This document shows positions 47,226 to 61,042 of a stretch of DNA of 64,000 nucleotides, in pieces (within the stretch, counting starts at the first letter, position 1; the number at the start of each line of letters is the position of its first letter). Source of the stretch: Ficedula albicollis (Eukaryota; Chordata; Aves; Passeriformes; Muscicapidae). Under the pieces are notes generated by a model. That model saw only the letters and a program-made list of their open reading frames with translations, was not told where the DNA came from and did not search any database. A program made the position numbers and the translations under genes. The stretch is from NCBI RefSeq assembly GCF_000247815.1, contig NC_021677.1, positions 12,348,040 through 12,412,039 of the forward strand. Direction: 5' to 3'.

Positions 47226-50200
47226 CTCTGAATAGAGATACTGGCAGCAGTTGTATTTTCTGTGGTGTGTTCCTTGCAGTCCCCCAGCAAACCTTCACTG
47301 CCTGGCACAGGCAAGTGCAGCTCCCATTAAGCTTAGCAGGAGCTGTGCTTGCTGATCTTGGCCCTCTGCCTGTAGAAAATTAAATGTGTTGGCAGCTTAG
47401 CCAGAGGAAAATATTTGGGGTGCTGGGCACTTATTCTGAGGTGTTCTGGGCTTGTGGAAGAGGGAAATTCTCCAAAATTAGCGCCAGCCAGGAGGGCTCA
47501 GACAAACTGCCCATTTGTTTTTTCCCTCTGATAAATTCTGGGAGGCCTGAGAGCCATACAAGCATGGTCACTGGCAGGCTCAGCACATATGGTGCCTGTC
47601 CTGCACCTTGGACTTCATGTTCCTGTCTATAATTATGAGAACTAGTCGTTCATTTTCTCTTTGATAAGGCAGAGGTTTGACAAGGGACAGCAAAGTCACG
47701 ACTTCTTTTTTCTCCAGGTGTCATGGTCAGACAAGTGTGTACACGGTGGGGATTGTAATGTGTATGTACTCACACACCCCCTTCAACTCCTGGAAAAGAA
47801 GAGATGAATGTGGGAAAAGATTCTCAAATCAAGGACTAGATCTGAGTTATTGCAGTGCAATCATTCCCTCTTTTTTCTGGGCTCTCTTTAGCCCCAACTT
47901 GTTCTTTATTTGATTATCCTTGTGAATCCCCCTCCTAATTTGTGAGAGTAACTGAGCTGTCCTGTCCTGGGATTCCATAAATTAAAAATGCCCCACTATC
48001 CAAATGTCCTGGGACATTGAGTCTTTGTTTTGGAGAGTGAAGTAGTCACTTAGTAGTTTAAATCCCATTACAGATAAATGGGATTCAGAATTGCTCGTGT
48101 CCATTTTTTTATTTAAATGGAAATTTGGTCTCCTGCTAGCATATGGTCACTTTGTGTGCTCCTTGAAATTGTGCCTAAAATAAAGCAGTCCTGTTAGGTG
48201 CTGGTATTCCTTGCATGGTATGATGACTGACTTTTGAAATGAACAGAATTATATTAACTGGAGTTGCAACACTTCAGTCTCTCTTAGAATGTTTACAATA
48301 AAAACCTGATGCTGACAAGTATTGTGAAGTGTGTTCTCCTGCTGTGGATTAAACAATTGATTCTGGAAGATTAAAATGCCCTACCTGCCTTCTTGCACAC
48401 TTCTGTTTTGCCATGTCAAACAATATAAAATGAATACCTCACTTCCCTCTATCTAATTGAATAATTTACTGTAAATAGCTGTCATTTACTTTAGAGCAGT
48501 AGGGGATCATTAGCCAAATGGATGTGAGTAAGTCATGCCTTTAATGCGTTAGAGGGGCCTAAAATGGAATCATCTAAATGGGACCATCAATACAGCAATG
48601 CTGAATTAAGTCAGAGGCACTTAAAGCTTTAAGTCCTCTTTCTTGTAAATTACATACTCCCTCAGAAGAAAGATAATCGAGAACTTGCATAAAATATGGC
48701 ATCTTTGTTTCAAAGCTTTATTTTTGATGAATAAAACAGTACAACTTAGATGACATGATTGGTAGGTATAACTGTGTTTTGGAGTTCCCTCCTTTTAATT
48801 ACATCCCTTCCTTAATGATTGAAGCCTTCCTGCTCGCAAGCAGCGACTTGTGCTGACTAATATTGGCTCTACTCTGTGAATAAGTAAGGTGAGCAGGTAA
48901 TAAAATATATTTTCTTGACTTTTATGGCTATATGACCTGATAATTATTTGCAGAAGCTGGTGTTTTGTATATGTAATTTTAGAAAGGTCCCAGTCGATCT
49001 TAACTCCTAAATGTAAAATAAGTTTTTGGCTTCTTTCACCACTGAAGTCAGTGGCAGGGCTGTTGGGAACTTCAATGCATTTTTTTCCTCTCATTGACTC
49101 TTCCTGACCCCATCTAGCTCTTCCTTTCAGTTTTCTGTTATCCTGGAAAATGTTGGTCTTCAAAAGTTAAGCCCGAAGCCAAACTTGCAAGGACATCCTA
49201 AGGGGAGGATGTAATACAAGTAGCAATTTTCTTGAGGTGCGACAATTAATTTAAAAATTATTATAAATAATTTTAACTTTGTAGTTAATATTATCCATAA
49301 GAATTTCCCATTTCAACCTCAGTGATTCTGTGGCTGTGTGATGCCAGGTCCTGGGTCACAGTGGCTTTGTGGGAGCAAGTGGCACATGTGCTACGTAACA
49401 AGCACAGCCCATCTGAGTTTTGACTTTGCAGTTTTATTCTTCTAATCTTTTAGAGGCTCTAAGATGTTAAACTGCCTGACTTATTTTTCCATGTTTACTC
49501 CTTTCTGGATTCCTCTTACTCATTTTCTGTCAGGATTCAACCATTTCACGTTTTTACTAAAATCTATTTTTGTGCCTTACGCATTTCACCCTTACTTGTG
49601 TGAGGTCTTCAATTCCTGGAATTAGATTTGGGCTGATGCTTTAGAATCAAGTTGAGGTTCAAGGGCTGTAGAAAGGCACCCCCAGCCCCACTTTTGCAGA
49701 CATAATCTGTCATTGCACTAAAGAGAGCAGAGGAATTTGGAGCATTATCACTTCAGAGTGTGGAGAGAGGTTAAATAAGTTTCTGTGTAGCTGTGAGAGG
49801 ATGGTGACGCACCTTGTTGTGAAAAGCAGGATGATTTCTGTATTTTCATTCCCTGGACATAATCACTGCCCTATGTTTCCTGTAACTGATTTCTCTTTCC
49901 ACCCATCTTACTGAAATACCTTTTTTTTTTTTTAAAAGGTAAATTCATCTTGTGCTTTGAAACTTTTCAGAATTTGCTTATGAACTGCCTTCCCTTTTAT
50001 TGGATGAGTCATGAGTTGAAAATACTGTCCTGTAGTTCTACCATGAGTAATGCCTAACATTTTCTTGGGTTCTCTTTTAGAAGACTATTAAATTAAAAGA
50101 AGAATCTGTTTTTTGATATCTTAATGGACAATTAGGTGGCTGGGTCTCAGAACTGATTTACATTTACCACTGCAGTGGTTTTGAATTTTTTTCCTTCAAT

Positions 50201-52262
50201 TTAAGGATGTCACTTTTTTCCTTGCATGTACATGTTGCAGGTCACAGCACTCTATCTTTAAATAAATAAAGATATTTGAGGTTTTGGGGCTGCTGTATGA
50301 GTGTTGATTGTGCTTTTGGGGATGTTTTTCTCGCTGAAATCTGTACTGACAGTGGCTAGGAAAGCTGGGCCATGCACATGAGCTTCAAATTACCTGTGTG
50401 ACATTCAAGTCATGGTAATGAGTACAGATATTATGTGGCTTCAGGATCATGTTCTTTTACCTGGCCACTGACTGACAGAGGTCATGGGCTGTTTTCCAGA
50501 AACCTCTGCTCTGTGTCTTGTCCAGATAACGTGAATCTAAAGGGAAAACTTGCATGTGCCTGCTCTCCTGCTGTTGAGGCAGACTGTGCCTGGTTGCTCA
50601 GGTGGCAGATCCCTCCTGTGGGATGCCACATCAGTGGGTGAGCATTAGCAACACCTAGCAAGATATTTGACATGCCTGACCCTCAGATATTTACTGCTAA
50701 AATGGAAGTGTAATTGGCACAGGCAGTTCCTCGAGGCCAGCTGATGTAAACCCTGCATTGTTGATAGCATCTCTAAACTTGGGCATGCTGAAAATAATGA
50801 AAGCCACAGCTGCAGGTGGAATGTACACCCTGTCACCCCGAGGGCTTAGGAACATGGCTGTTTGCTTGCTGAGGCCAATTATTGCCTTAGGTTGCACTGG
50901 AAATATTGGAGGTGATGGGTGTTTCAAGGCTGGCAGCTTTCTGAGGTTGGTAATGGAAAATGGAGATGAAGGCAGCTCTTGATCATGGAACTATCTCTAG
51001 AGGTGATAGGTGGAAAAGTGCTGGTATTTTAATAGTGAAATGAGCTGTCTGGAGGGATTTTGAGTTTTCTTAGCTACTCTTGCAAATGGCAGATGGGCTG
51101 ATCCACTGCCCACATATCCCAGGTAACAAAAGGAAAAGATCAGAAGACTGATTTTTTCAGGGCAATGGATCAGCAGTGTGACTTCTAAGTTTTGGTGCAT
51201 TTGCAACAAACAGTCAATGCCAAATTTCTGGAAATGGAAGTTCATGGAGAACTTTTACACTTCTTTGTTCTTACCAGTCTCATGTGTCTGGAGGGTTAAT
51301 AGGCAGAGCCTTGCATTGGAAATGAATGAACAGATTGCTTTCCAGATGTGAGTCTAATGTGTCTCTGTTTGACTTGCAGGGAGACAAAGTTCTGTGGCAT
51401 AATCATAAATAACTGGAAAACTCAAGCTAGTATTATGGATAAAACCCCCTGTAGTCACTGTTATATTTTTCTGTGGGGAAGAAAAATAAAGTTTGGAATC
51501 TGAGCACTCCTAAACCTAGTGACTACAAATTAACTGAATTTGGCTGCTAATAGGAAAATTGGCTCTGACACTTTTCCTTCTATCTAATTCTGGTATGTGT
51601 CTCTACTTGTGCCATCACACACTGTTACAACCTCATGATAATAATGGGAAATATTTATCAAAACACTAGCCCTGTTCTGCAAGGAGACTTGTACAGTTTA
51701 AAAGATAATTTTTCTTTTCTTTCAATATCAATTTTTAGAAAATCATGAGAACAAACTATGCAGCCATCCTGGAACAGACTGTGTAGCAATTCATTGTGTC
51801 CTCAGAACTTGTGTGCCAGCTCCTTGCATAATGGGTTACTGAACATCAGCTGATAGATGTGAACTTGCTGGACTTCTGTAATTTGCTGCATATCTGGGAG
51901 TTACCAGTGCTAAAGAAAATACAGGCTGTGACTTGTATGCCTGCTGAATTTTGAGATTTAGTAATTAAAAGTACTGTGACATATAGTCACTTTTGAATTG
52001 AAACTGCAAAGGCCCCCACTGAGCTACAATTCTTTCAGGCATGGCATGGTTCTTCACAGTCATCAACATCCAAACTTTACATCCTAATAAACAGTACTCC
52101 TCTTCTTATATTTTTTTATTATTATTTTGCCTGTGGTCTCCTCCCTGGCTCTTCCCTACTAAAACTTCAGCCTGTGAATTGGAAAGGGGGGAAAGATTAG
52201 AAAAACATAACCAGCAGCAATGTTAACCAAAAAAACTCCCAGGAACAAAAAGCTCCAAAGGA
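47226..52262. other. Intergenic sequence, no recognised gene
   Basis: AT-rich, no exon or transposon recognised. The stretch at about 48,420-48,780 has dense homeodomain-like (TAATTG, ATAATTTA) and TGACAG-type motifs and could be a conserved non-coding element, but conservation cannot be judged from one sequence. Confidence 0.5.
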
Positions 52263-52340
52263 AGCTGTCCTGTGCAGGGCCAAAAGTTGGGCTTGGTGAT
52301 CCTGGTGGTCCCTTCCAACTCATGTTGTGTGTTTCTGATG
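52263..52340 (+). mobile_element. CR1 LINE 3' tail, short fragment
   Basis: CTGTCCTGTGCAGGGCCAAA then a GTTGGGCTTGGTGATCCTGG block and GGTCCCTTCCAACTCATG, the typical CR1 3' end. It lies directly before a longer CR1 copy in the same orientation. Confidence 0.8.
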
Positions 52341-52342
52341 TG

Positions 52343-52685
52343 GTTCAAACCTCATCATAGTCTACAGATTTCTCATGAAGGGAAGAGGGGCTGGCACTGA
52401 TCTTGCTGGTGACCACTGTCAGGACCTGAGAGAATGGCCTGAAGATATGTCAGGGGAGGTTTGGGTTTGGTATCAGGAAAAGGTTTTCCACCCAGAGGGT
52501 GGCTGGGCACTGGAACAGCTCCCCAGGGAAGTGCTTGCAGAATGAAACCTGCCAGAGTTCAAGAAAAATTCGGACAATGCTCTTGGCACATGGTGTGACT
52601 CTTGGGGATTGTCCTGTGGTGGGCCAAAAGTTGGACTTTGATAATCCTTGGGGTCCCTCCCAATCCAGGATATCCTGTGTTCCTC
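52343..52685 (+). mobile_element. CR1 LINE 3' region
   Basis: Ordered CR1 blocks: a 'ctggtgaccactgtcagga' block, TGTCAGGGGAGGTTTGGGTT, GGAAAAGGTTTTCCACCCAG, an 'actggaacagctccccagg' block, a GACAATGCTCTTGGCACATG block and the tail GGTCCCTCCCAATCCAGGAT. It is diverged, with a short 3' tail lacking clean octamers. The ORFs at 52499-52711 and 52648-52860 derive partly from it and are not genes. Confidence 0.88.
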
Positions 52686-54760
52686 ACAGAAACTGCCATT
52701 CCATCAGGTAATACCACTTGAAGTTTTTTTTTTTACTTGGCCTTTCAGGGGCTCAGGAGTACTTGGGGCACAAAGACTGAGTGCTGCTCATTGCCTTGAA
52801 GTAGGATTTGCATTTTCTGCTCCCACTCCCAACTTGATCTCTGGTGCAAAAATGGTGTGAACAGGCTGGAACATCCCCCTGGGCCTTTGGGTTTGCTTGG
52901 AGTTTCTGGATGTACTCTTCTCACATTACACCCACACCTGAGGCACTGGATATCATCCTGCAGAGCAGTTTTGCCTCTAGCCCTGCTGAGGATTCCCTCT
53001 CTGTGATATTGTTACAGCTTTTTGGCTCCTCTACATTTTTTTTTTTTTTTGTGCTAAGGACAGAGGAAGAAGAAAATGTCTGGTGATTGGATACTCTTTG
53101 GCAGTGGTTCAAAATTATAAATGAAGTATTTTCTCCTTACAAACAGAAAAACCTCACTGCTGCTTTATGACTTGTTCTTTGTGTAGAATTATAATGACTA
53201 GGTAGCATAGTTTGCTGACAGGCTGTCTGGAAGTGCTAATTGAAGTTAATGAAAGGAAAAAAGCAAGAAATAGAAACTATGCTCAAATATTGCTGTAGGC
53301 TCCATGTTCTTGGTTTTTAGTGTACAGGTAATTTTGCAACATACTTTGACTTTTTTTCAGCTTTCAGAAAATTTGTCTCACGGGTTTGCTGTGCCTGCCT
53401 AGAAAAAGCAGGCTTGAAGGTAGAACTTGCAATGAGCATGAGGAGAGCTGGGATCCTTGAAAATATGTAGCTCAACCACAGGTTTAACATTTTCTTTGGT
53501 GTGTTGGTTCATCTCGTGTGCTTGTTGCCCAATTGAATCTCCTGCTCTTGCATCCTGTTGAATTGTCTTATTAGCAGGAAATAACTTTGATCTCTCTCAG
53601 CTACTTTCTTCCTTTTTAACTTTTCTCTACTTCTCTGATGTCCTTGTTTTTCTTTTTTCCCCACTATGTTGTAGAAGGGTGAAAAAACTATGCTGAAGTT
53701 GATTGAAAGAAGTAGGAAGTTTATTAGTAATTCAAATGGAGAAGTGGCTTAAGGGCTAGAGATAACACTAGAGATATCTAAAATTTAGCTATTCTTGGCC
53801 TTTTGTGATTGTGTTATCAGTACTGGTCTAAAGCTGGTCTTAAAGTTTTCAGAGTTATGACCAAAAAAGATCAGTTTGATATTAACTCACTAATATGAAA
53901 AACTTAATCACCTCTGGCAAATATTGTGAAAATACAACCACTGTTTACCGTGCAATGCCTTGATGCCAGTCCAATACAGCCTTGCTAGTGTGGGCTACGA
54001 CCTGCATTAAGAAGATTTTTTTGCTCCTCTCTGTTAAAATGTCAGATTTGTTTTTCTTTTTGAGGAATATCCATGTAAATAAAGATGTCTTTTAGACTTC
54101 CTCTCTGACTAACAGGAATGGCTATTAAGATAAAATCCTTTCATTACCTGTAATGGTTTGTACTCAGATATGTGCAAATATTGTCATGTTTCCTTGCAGT
54201 GGCTTATTTGTGTAGGTCTCTATTCCCTTCCCTTTGAAGTGGTTAAAGACAGTGTTATCTTCTCTATGTACTTGCTTATAGTATTAAACTCTGGAATATT
54301 TTGTTTCAATTTTTACTTGCATTATGTTTGACTTTGGGTTAGTTAATTGTTTTTCTTTATTTTATGCCTCAATAAGGAAAAGATTTTCTTTCGTTTCTTT
54401 TCATGTTAAGATCCTGTTGGAATTTTTGCAGGTTTATAGGGGAAATGGTGAATCTTAGCTCCAATTTCATTACACTTGGAAGAGTTATATAATAACAGAA
54501 AACTCTGCTATTCTGTAGGCATTTCTTCTGAGCAGCACAGTCTACACTTCTATGTTTGTACACTCTAAAGTACAAAAATCTCCTGTTTTCCCTTGTGCCC
54601 TACACACTGGCTGGTTGAAAGAACAGCTCTTTTATTTCTGATCTCACTACATGTAGACAAGATGAAATTTTGGCTGTGGTGTCAGGATAAATGAGACCAA
54701 AGCAGGGCAATTTCACTTCAGGTAATTTGTCAGCACAAACTTCTGGTCTCTAATACCACA
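52686..54760. other. Intergenic sequence, no recognised gene
   Basis: No exon or transposon recognised; contains a T run at about 53036-53050 and otherwise AT-rich unique-looking sequence. Confidence 0.55.
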
Positions 54761-55033
54761 CTGGGGTCCCCAGCACTGGAAGGACACAGACCTGCTGGAG
54801 TGAATCCAGAGGAGGACCACAAAGACTATTGCAGGGATGGAACACCTCTCCTGCTAGGAGAGGCTGAAGGGATGATAAATTGAGAAAAAGTTAGGTTAAA
54901 TATTGGGATGAAATTCTTTACTGTGAGAGTGGTGAGGCACTGGGAGATATTGCCCAGAGTTGTGGATGGCTCATCCCTGGCAGTGTTCAGGGCCAGGTTG
55001 GATGGGGCTCTGAGCAGCCTGGTCCATTGGACC
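54761..55033 (+). mobile_element. CR1 LINE fragment (3' end missing)
   Basis: Begins CTGGGGTCCCCAGCACTGGA. Then come the CR1 blocks AATCCAGAGGAGGACCACAA, GGAACACCTCTCCTGCTAGG, a 'tgagagtggtgaggcactgg' block and a GGTTGGATGGGGCTCTGAGC block, ending near the point where CR1 normally continues to 'gatctagtggga'. The final tail is lost. Confidence 0.85.
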
Positions 55034-56077
55034 CCCCAGGATCACCTGGTAGCAGCTTGCATTACTGCTGCTCTGAGATCCAGTAAAGGTTTTTACATGG
55101 TGATTATTCTGCACTGCATAAAAGGTAAAATATAGCTCTGGAGTGCACCAACCTGACACTTATTATTGGGTTCCTGAACCTCAAAAGTAAATTTTCTTCA
55201 AGGAAACTGCCTCTGAAATGCTAATTGCTAGAAACGTTTTCACTAACCAGTTTCTTCTACTGCCAGCTATAGAAATTGTTGTGCCCCTTTCAGAAGGGGA
55301 GATTTTAAAGACTTTGATAAGATTAAAAATAACCCAAAAGATGCCAAGTGACTGTCCCAGTGCCCTGTTGCCTAAAATAATTTTGAGGGGGAGTGGGTGA
55401 AAAGAAATCATCAAATCTGTTATACCCTTCTTTATCTCCTTATTTTAAATATTTTCATAATGCAATGAATGATGACAGAAACTCCTTTTTTCTAGATCTT
55501 TTCTATTTGAATGGGAAAATTTGCTAAAGCTACATTGTAAGAAAACTCATGCCTTGGCAAAAGGACTTACTGTAGTTCATGTGATGACTGATCTCCTCTA
55601 TTCCTAATCTTGGAGAAACCTGAATTACCTGGATAAATATGTTCTGCATATATTCTATTTAGTATGTTTCATATGATCCACTATCAAAAATAAAAATGTG
55701 GACGGAGCAGTCCAATACATCTTGCTTTCAAAGCAGGATTTTGCCTTGTGGAGATCATAAACAATTTTTTTTAATGTTCAAGGAGGTTTTTAAAACCAGG
55801 AAGTCATTAAGGAATTACTCTGCATGCAGAGAAATGGTGCTGGCTTCAGATTTTTTCTTCCAGCCTCAAGGATCTACACAATAATATTCCTTGTCTGTAG
55901 TTTTCAGGATGGCCTATTTGACTGAGGTAGATCCTTTTTTTTTTTTCTCCCTCTCTATCTTCTGGGATATTTCCAAGGTACAGATGGGTAAAACAAGGCT
56001 AAAATGAGAAATATCCAGAAGAAAAAAGAAATAGGACAAACCTTAGTTGACATGAGTAACTACATCAGATGTATGTT
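55034..56077. other. Intergenic sequence, no recognised gene
   Basis: About 1 kb of AT-rich sequence with a T run at about 55935-55948. Nothing else recognised. Confidence 0.55.
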
Positions 56078-56290
56078 GGTGTGTATATAAATATATACAC
56101 ACACACTCCAAACTTCCATATATATTATAATAGATACTTTAAAAATATTTAATCTAAAAGAAATATATAATGGATATATAATATAGTAAGACATATTTTT
56201 GAAAACTATGAAAAGATAAGTGAAATATTAAGAAAATATTTAAATAAACAGATGACAATAAATAGATACATACTTTTTTATATGTCTGTA
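56078..56290. repeat. AT-rich low-complexity tract (TATA and CA runs)
   Basis: Imperfect ATAT, TATACACACACA and AAATATTTAA stretches over about 210 bases, directly next to a CR1 tail. Probably simple-sequence drift with no specific function visible. Confidence 0.65.
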
Positions 56291-56292
56291 TA

Positions 56293-56410
56293 GTCAGGTT
56301 GGATGAGGTTGTGGTAAAGCTGATCCAGTGGAAGGTAAAGCTACCAAAACTTGGGGGTTTGGAAGTAGATGATCTTTAAGGTCCCTTCCAAAACAAACTC
56401 TTCTATGACA
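56293..56410 (+). mobile_element. CR1 LINE 3' end
   Basis: CAGGTTGGATGAGGTTGTGG, a 'gatccagtgga' block, TAGATGATCTTTAAGGTCCC and the tail TTCCAAAACAAACTCTTCTA then TGAC, a standard CR1 terminal segment. It overlaps in consensus position with the 54.8 kb fragment, so the two are separate insertions. Confidence 0.88.
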
Positions 56411-59400
56411 TATTAAAAGGAATATTTTCAAATACAGAGACTCACTTAAAATGAGATCCTCTCTCTGCAGAAAGCAGAGAGAAAAGAGGAGAAGAAACAT
56501 GCCATAAAAATAAAACCCCTCTGTGACTGAAAATGGATTTATGTTTCAGATTGTACTTGATGTGTACTCAGCAGTGCTTCCCCTCTGATTATTGGTTCTG
56601 CAAGAGCTGCAGCCATGAATGAATGCCATAGGCAGTGCCTTTTCCCACCTCTCCCTACTGGTTTTCATTTTGCATTCTAGGAGTGTGGTCCATAGATCTG
56701 TGTATATGATCCCATGCTCATACAAGCCATTAAAATGCCCCAGTTGAAAGGCTCTTCATTATTTTTGCTCCTGGTTTTATGGTTTCTTAGATTTGTGACA
56801 CCCAGCTTAATTTTGAGTTGGCTCTTACTATTGTAATTAATTCATGTCCATGTAAGGCTCTCATAATGCAGAATGACACAGGATCTTGAGTCCTTAAATG
56901 GTTAGTGTGGAAAACCTTCTGATGGGCTGGATGTGTTGCTGAAGGACAGAATGCATGTATTTACTTTCTGACCTCTCACATAAATGCTGTCAGAATTTTG
57001 CTCTTAATTTGATTTGTGGCATTCCATTAACAGTTATTCTGCATATAGGAGAATAATAACTAATGATTCCCAGACTCCCAGAATTGTAAAATAAGGGCAA
57101 GCACTGTTCGGCAGAAAAAAGATTGTACTTTAGTACAGACAGGAACTGTTCATATTAATCAAGGGGTATCTGCTCCGAAATGACTTTTAGCTAATAACTT
57201 CTTATTCTCAGGTTAACCATATTGCTCATAGGTAACATGCTCTTCTAATTCAGATGATTATTAATAATCAGAGGCTAGATGTGTGGATTTCTGGTTCTTT
57301 CTGAAAGAGAAATTATGCTCTTGATTGACCTTATTTTAAGATATTGTTACTGTTGAAATATGATGTTAGGGGTTAGAAAGTTACTGCTGAAAGTTCACAG
57401 ATTTGCCTTTCGATTTGAGCCTTTGTAAGGGTGAACGTGTGTGACAAGAATGAGCTCAAAAATGTGAGTTTAATTGTCTGAATTTTCAGGGCTTTAATAA
57501 TTAAAGACATCAGTTTGTGATAGAGAACTTAAGGGCCATCAGTAGTAGCAAATGAATCCCACAGAGTGAAGGTTTTCCACACCTGGAAAACATGCTGTTA
57601 CCATGACGCTTTTGGGCATGGATGCTGTTGCTAGAAGAACCCTTACGCTAAAACCCTCCTAATTTCTAGTTTGTTAAATATAAGCTAAAAGGTTGAATGA
57701 TGGAAAAGAAATTTAAACTGGGAGATTTTACAGGTTCTTGTAAGGCAGGAGAGGTTTGTGGTGGAGCAGTGGGATAACAGCTGCCAGCTGCAGCTCTCTG
57801 CTGATGAGGTGCTGCACAGGTTTCCCCTCTGCTGCCAAGCCTGGTGTGATTTGGGATGAGGCTTCTCCTCCTTTGATTTACAGCTGGGCTCTTTGACAGT
57901 TTTTAAACATGTTTTTAGTTCTCCGTAAGTTCCTGGCAAGGTCTGGTGCCTGTCTGTTAGCAAGATCCCTCTTCCTGCTTATGTGCTTTTGGGGATTTTT
58001 TGTCATGAAGATTATGGCCTTTACTGGCACTTTGTTGATTTGAAAGCAATGCTTTCATGCCCTTTCAGGTGTGATATTTTATTATCTTCTGGACTCCTGA
58101 TCTCTGAAAAACACTTTTGGCTGACTGTGTCGGGTGGGATTGAAGTGTGGTTTGTGCTCTGCTTATCTACATCTATTCCTTGAGAGAATAACATCCCAAA
58201 ACCTAAATAAGTGTTGAAATCACAAAGAGGAAAACGCAGGACACAGAGCCTGCTGCCTTGAATACATGTAATTTCAGATGCATGTGCTGCTACCTACCAG
58301 AGGAGTCAAATTTTAAGTCAGCATTTGCATTGTGATACAAGGCTGTGTGCAGATGCTAAGCCCTATATAAGGTGTTAAATAAAAGGCTTCCTAACAGTCC
58401 AATAATACAATTTTATTATTTCAGTATGCCACTCAGGCTTCAGCCTAAGTTACCAATATTGCAAACTATAGGCAGTGGGTTTTTTGGTTTGTTTTGATTT
58501 GGGTTTTTTGTACAAAATTACCTGGACAGCATCTCTGATGAGCTGTGGGCCTAATCATTGGTCATGGAGAAAAATATTTTCAGTGGGAAAAAAATATTAG
58601 ACTCTCCTCCAGAAGTCTACTGATGTTATCTATTATTAAATATATACTTAATAAAAGTGAGTGCATGTGTTACATCTCCACAGTCAGCTGGAGCAGAGGA
58701 CTCTGCTTTCAGGAGTGCTGGCTAGAGCTCATCATTGTGTTGTGGACTCGAATAAAAGCAGAATCAACTGAATAGAAGGACTCAGAATCTCTCTCCTAGT
58801 CTTTACCAGGAAGTACAGTTGTCTTGGTCTTACCTGGAAACAGAACAATATCTCTGTAATTGCCAGCAGGTGGAGGAGGCATTCCAAGCAGCACCAGAAG
58901 ACTTTAGCACAAATCACTACTCTTGCAGCATCTATTGTGATCCTGGGGGTACAGTGGATCTCCTGGAAAAGTGCCAGGGCAGATAATTTCCTCATGTTGC
59001 CAAAATTAATTTGAGATTAAATATTTGAGCTAATATCTAGTCGTAGTCTTGAGCCAAACATCTTTTGGTAAAGATGTTGTTGTGGCATTTTGTAATTGTT
59101 CCTGGAGCATAAGTAACCTCTAAGTAGGAGTTGATAATGTTTTTAAGGGCTCTCAGACATAATATAAAAGTATGTTTTGTGGGAAGGCAGCATATAAAAA
59201 CTTGCATTTTTGTCAGGTTTCTGATTTATGTGGAACAAGGACATGCAATAATCTAATTTATGTCTGTGTACATTATGTCACTGATCACAAGTAATGGAGT
59301 ACAAGCAGGTGCTTTGATTTGTATGTGTGGCAGTTGGTAGTAGGCTGAGCTAATGGTGAAGTAGACTTAGCTTGCCAGAGAAAGCTAAAGCTTTAGATTT

Positions 59401-60997
59401 GATTTAGTGCTGGTAGCATAAGAAAGTAAATCCAGGTCTAATGCTGAGGAGAAAGATGCTTAGTGTCCATGAAATCTGTAGTTCTATAGACTAAAATATT
59501 TTTTTTTTGGTCCTTTAAATGACAAGATATAGGAGGGGAAGTTAATTTTGGAGATGAGGGTTTTATGTGGGTGTGTTCAGCTTTAAGGGTATCTCCTCCA
59601 AAGTGAAGACAGTGATTATTGTGATATTTGGCTGTTTCCAGTAAATGTGATTATACAACTGTTTGTATCTGGTAATCTTAAATGTCTTTAAAAAAAAAGA
59701 CATTATTCTACTAGTTGAAATGAAGATTGCTCATTTATTCCATTTGTTAGTGAAATCTGTATATCATACACTAAATGCATTAAATCCTACCCCCCTCCCA
59801 CTCTCCAAAATAAGCTTGTTTTTTAAATCTTAATGTGTCACAGGAGCAGAAGAATACATACCAATATTTTCATACTTGGGCATACATACTTGAACCTTCA
59901 GTCAAAACCTATGGATTATCTGCAGTCTTTTTAAACCAGAGACTTCAGTAACAATTAAACTATTTTTAAGGTGTTTTTTGGTGTTGGTTTTGGCTTTTTT
60001 AATAGATTCTTCTCCTATATTTCAATCTTCTTAGTTTATATATCTAAAGAAGGATTATGTTAAGTTTGTTATTTCCAGGAAAACCAACAGCATGATGCCA
60101 TCACCAGAGCAATCTGGTGCTAACAGTGGACAGAGCATGTGAACTCATTATTGGTTGTATTATTTTTGTGTGCTTGGGATGTGTTTGAGAGATCTTGGGG
60201 GGGAAAAAACAAGGACATGCATTAGTAATGAGATCAGTTTGCTAGGAAAGGGAGTGAGGCCCACTCTGTGTCAATTAAGAGCAATTTGGGGTGGCAAATA
60301 TCTTGAATGCTGGCTGACTCAGCTTGCACAATGCAGCCAATAACCAAATAGCAGAATTTCACAAGCAGCTGCATCAAAACCCCTCTGCCTCAGCTGGTGA
60401 CACAAACAACAGTAATTTCCTGTGTAAAGTATTTTCTCCTGGAGTGAGATCCATTGATCCTAGGTTGGTTTTTTTTTTTTTTTCACATATAAGAAAGCAT
60501 AATTTTCCCACTGTTCCTGCCTCCTTATCCAAATGAAACAATTTCCTCCTTCTTCCCTAGTAATGGATTAATATTTTCCTTCAAATATTTTGCCTCTAGT
60601 TTTCTTCTAGCCATATGTGTGAGTGAAAATTACTTTGCCTTTTTTGTAGAATAAATCCTCTATGATTTTTGCTGTGAATATGCTTTGACCTATGGTAGGT
60701 AGTGCTCTAATGTAAGGTGAGGCTAATTAAAAGAAGAAGGAAAGAGGTAAAAATCTTCCTTTTGTGAAAATGAAGAGTCTTTCTTTTCCTTTCTTGTTTT
60801 TTGTTTCCTAGTGCAATAAAGCTTGGATCCATCTCTTAGTGACTAGGTATAAAGGAAAATCATGGAGGAAAAAATGTTTGAAGCGTTTAAAATGTATAAA
60901 AAATGAAGTTTTCCAATATGGAAGGGTCAAATGCTTCAGTATGTTAGACATCAAGGATCTTTCTATAAATGTAGTACTTAACAACCCTGAAATAATA
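56411..60997. other. Intergenic or 5' INSC sequence, no recognised exon
   Basis: About 4.6 kb without a recognisable coding exon. The first, non-coding INSC exon or promoter could lie here or anywhere upstream; no CpG-rich promoter-like patch stands out. The stretch at about 57,000-57,400 is unusually free of low-complexity sequence and has TAAT-rich motifs, a possible conserved non-coding element. Confidence 0.45.
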
Positions 60998-61042
60998 TTG
61001 CAGAATAATTAGGGCTGGAAGGGACCTCACTTGCAATCTTTC
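60998..61042 (-). mobile_element. CR1 LINE tail remnant, minus strand
   Basis: A TTGCAGAATAATTAGGGC then TGGAAGGGACCTCA core, the reverse complement of the usual CR1 terminal segment, with a degenerate octamer tail. Only about 45 bases remain, so the assignment rests on the GGAAGGGACCT core. Confidence 0.55.
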
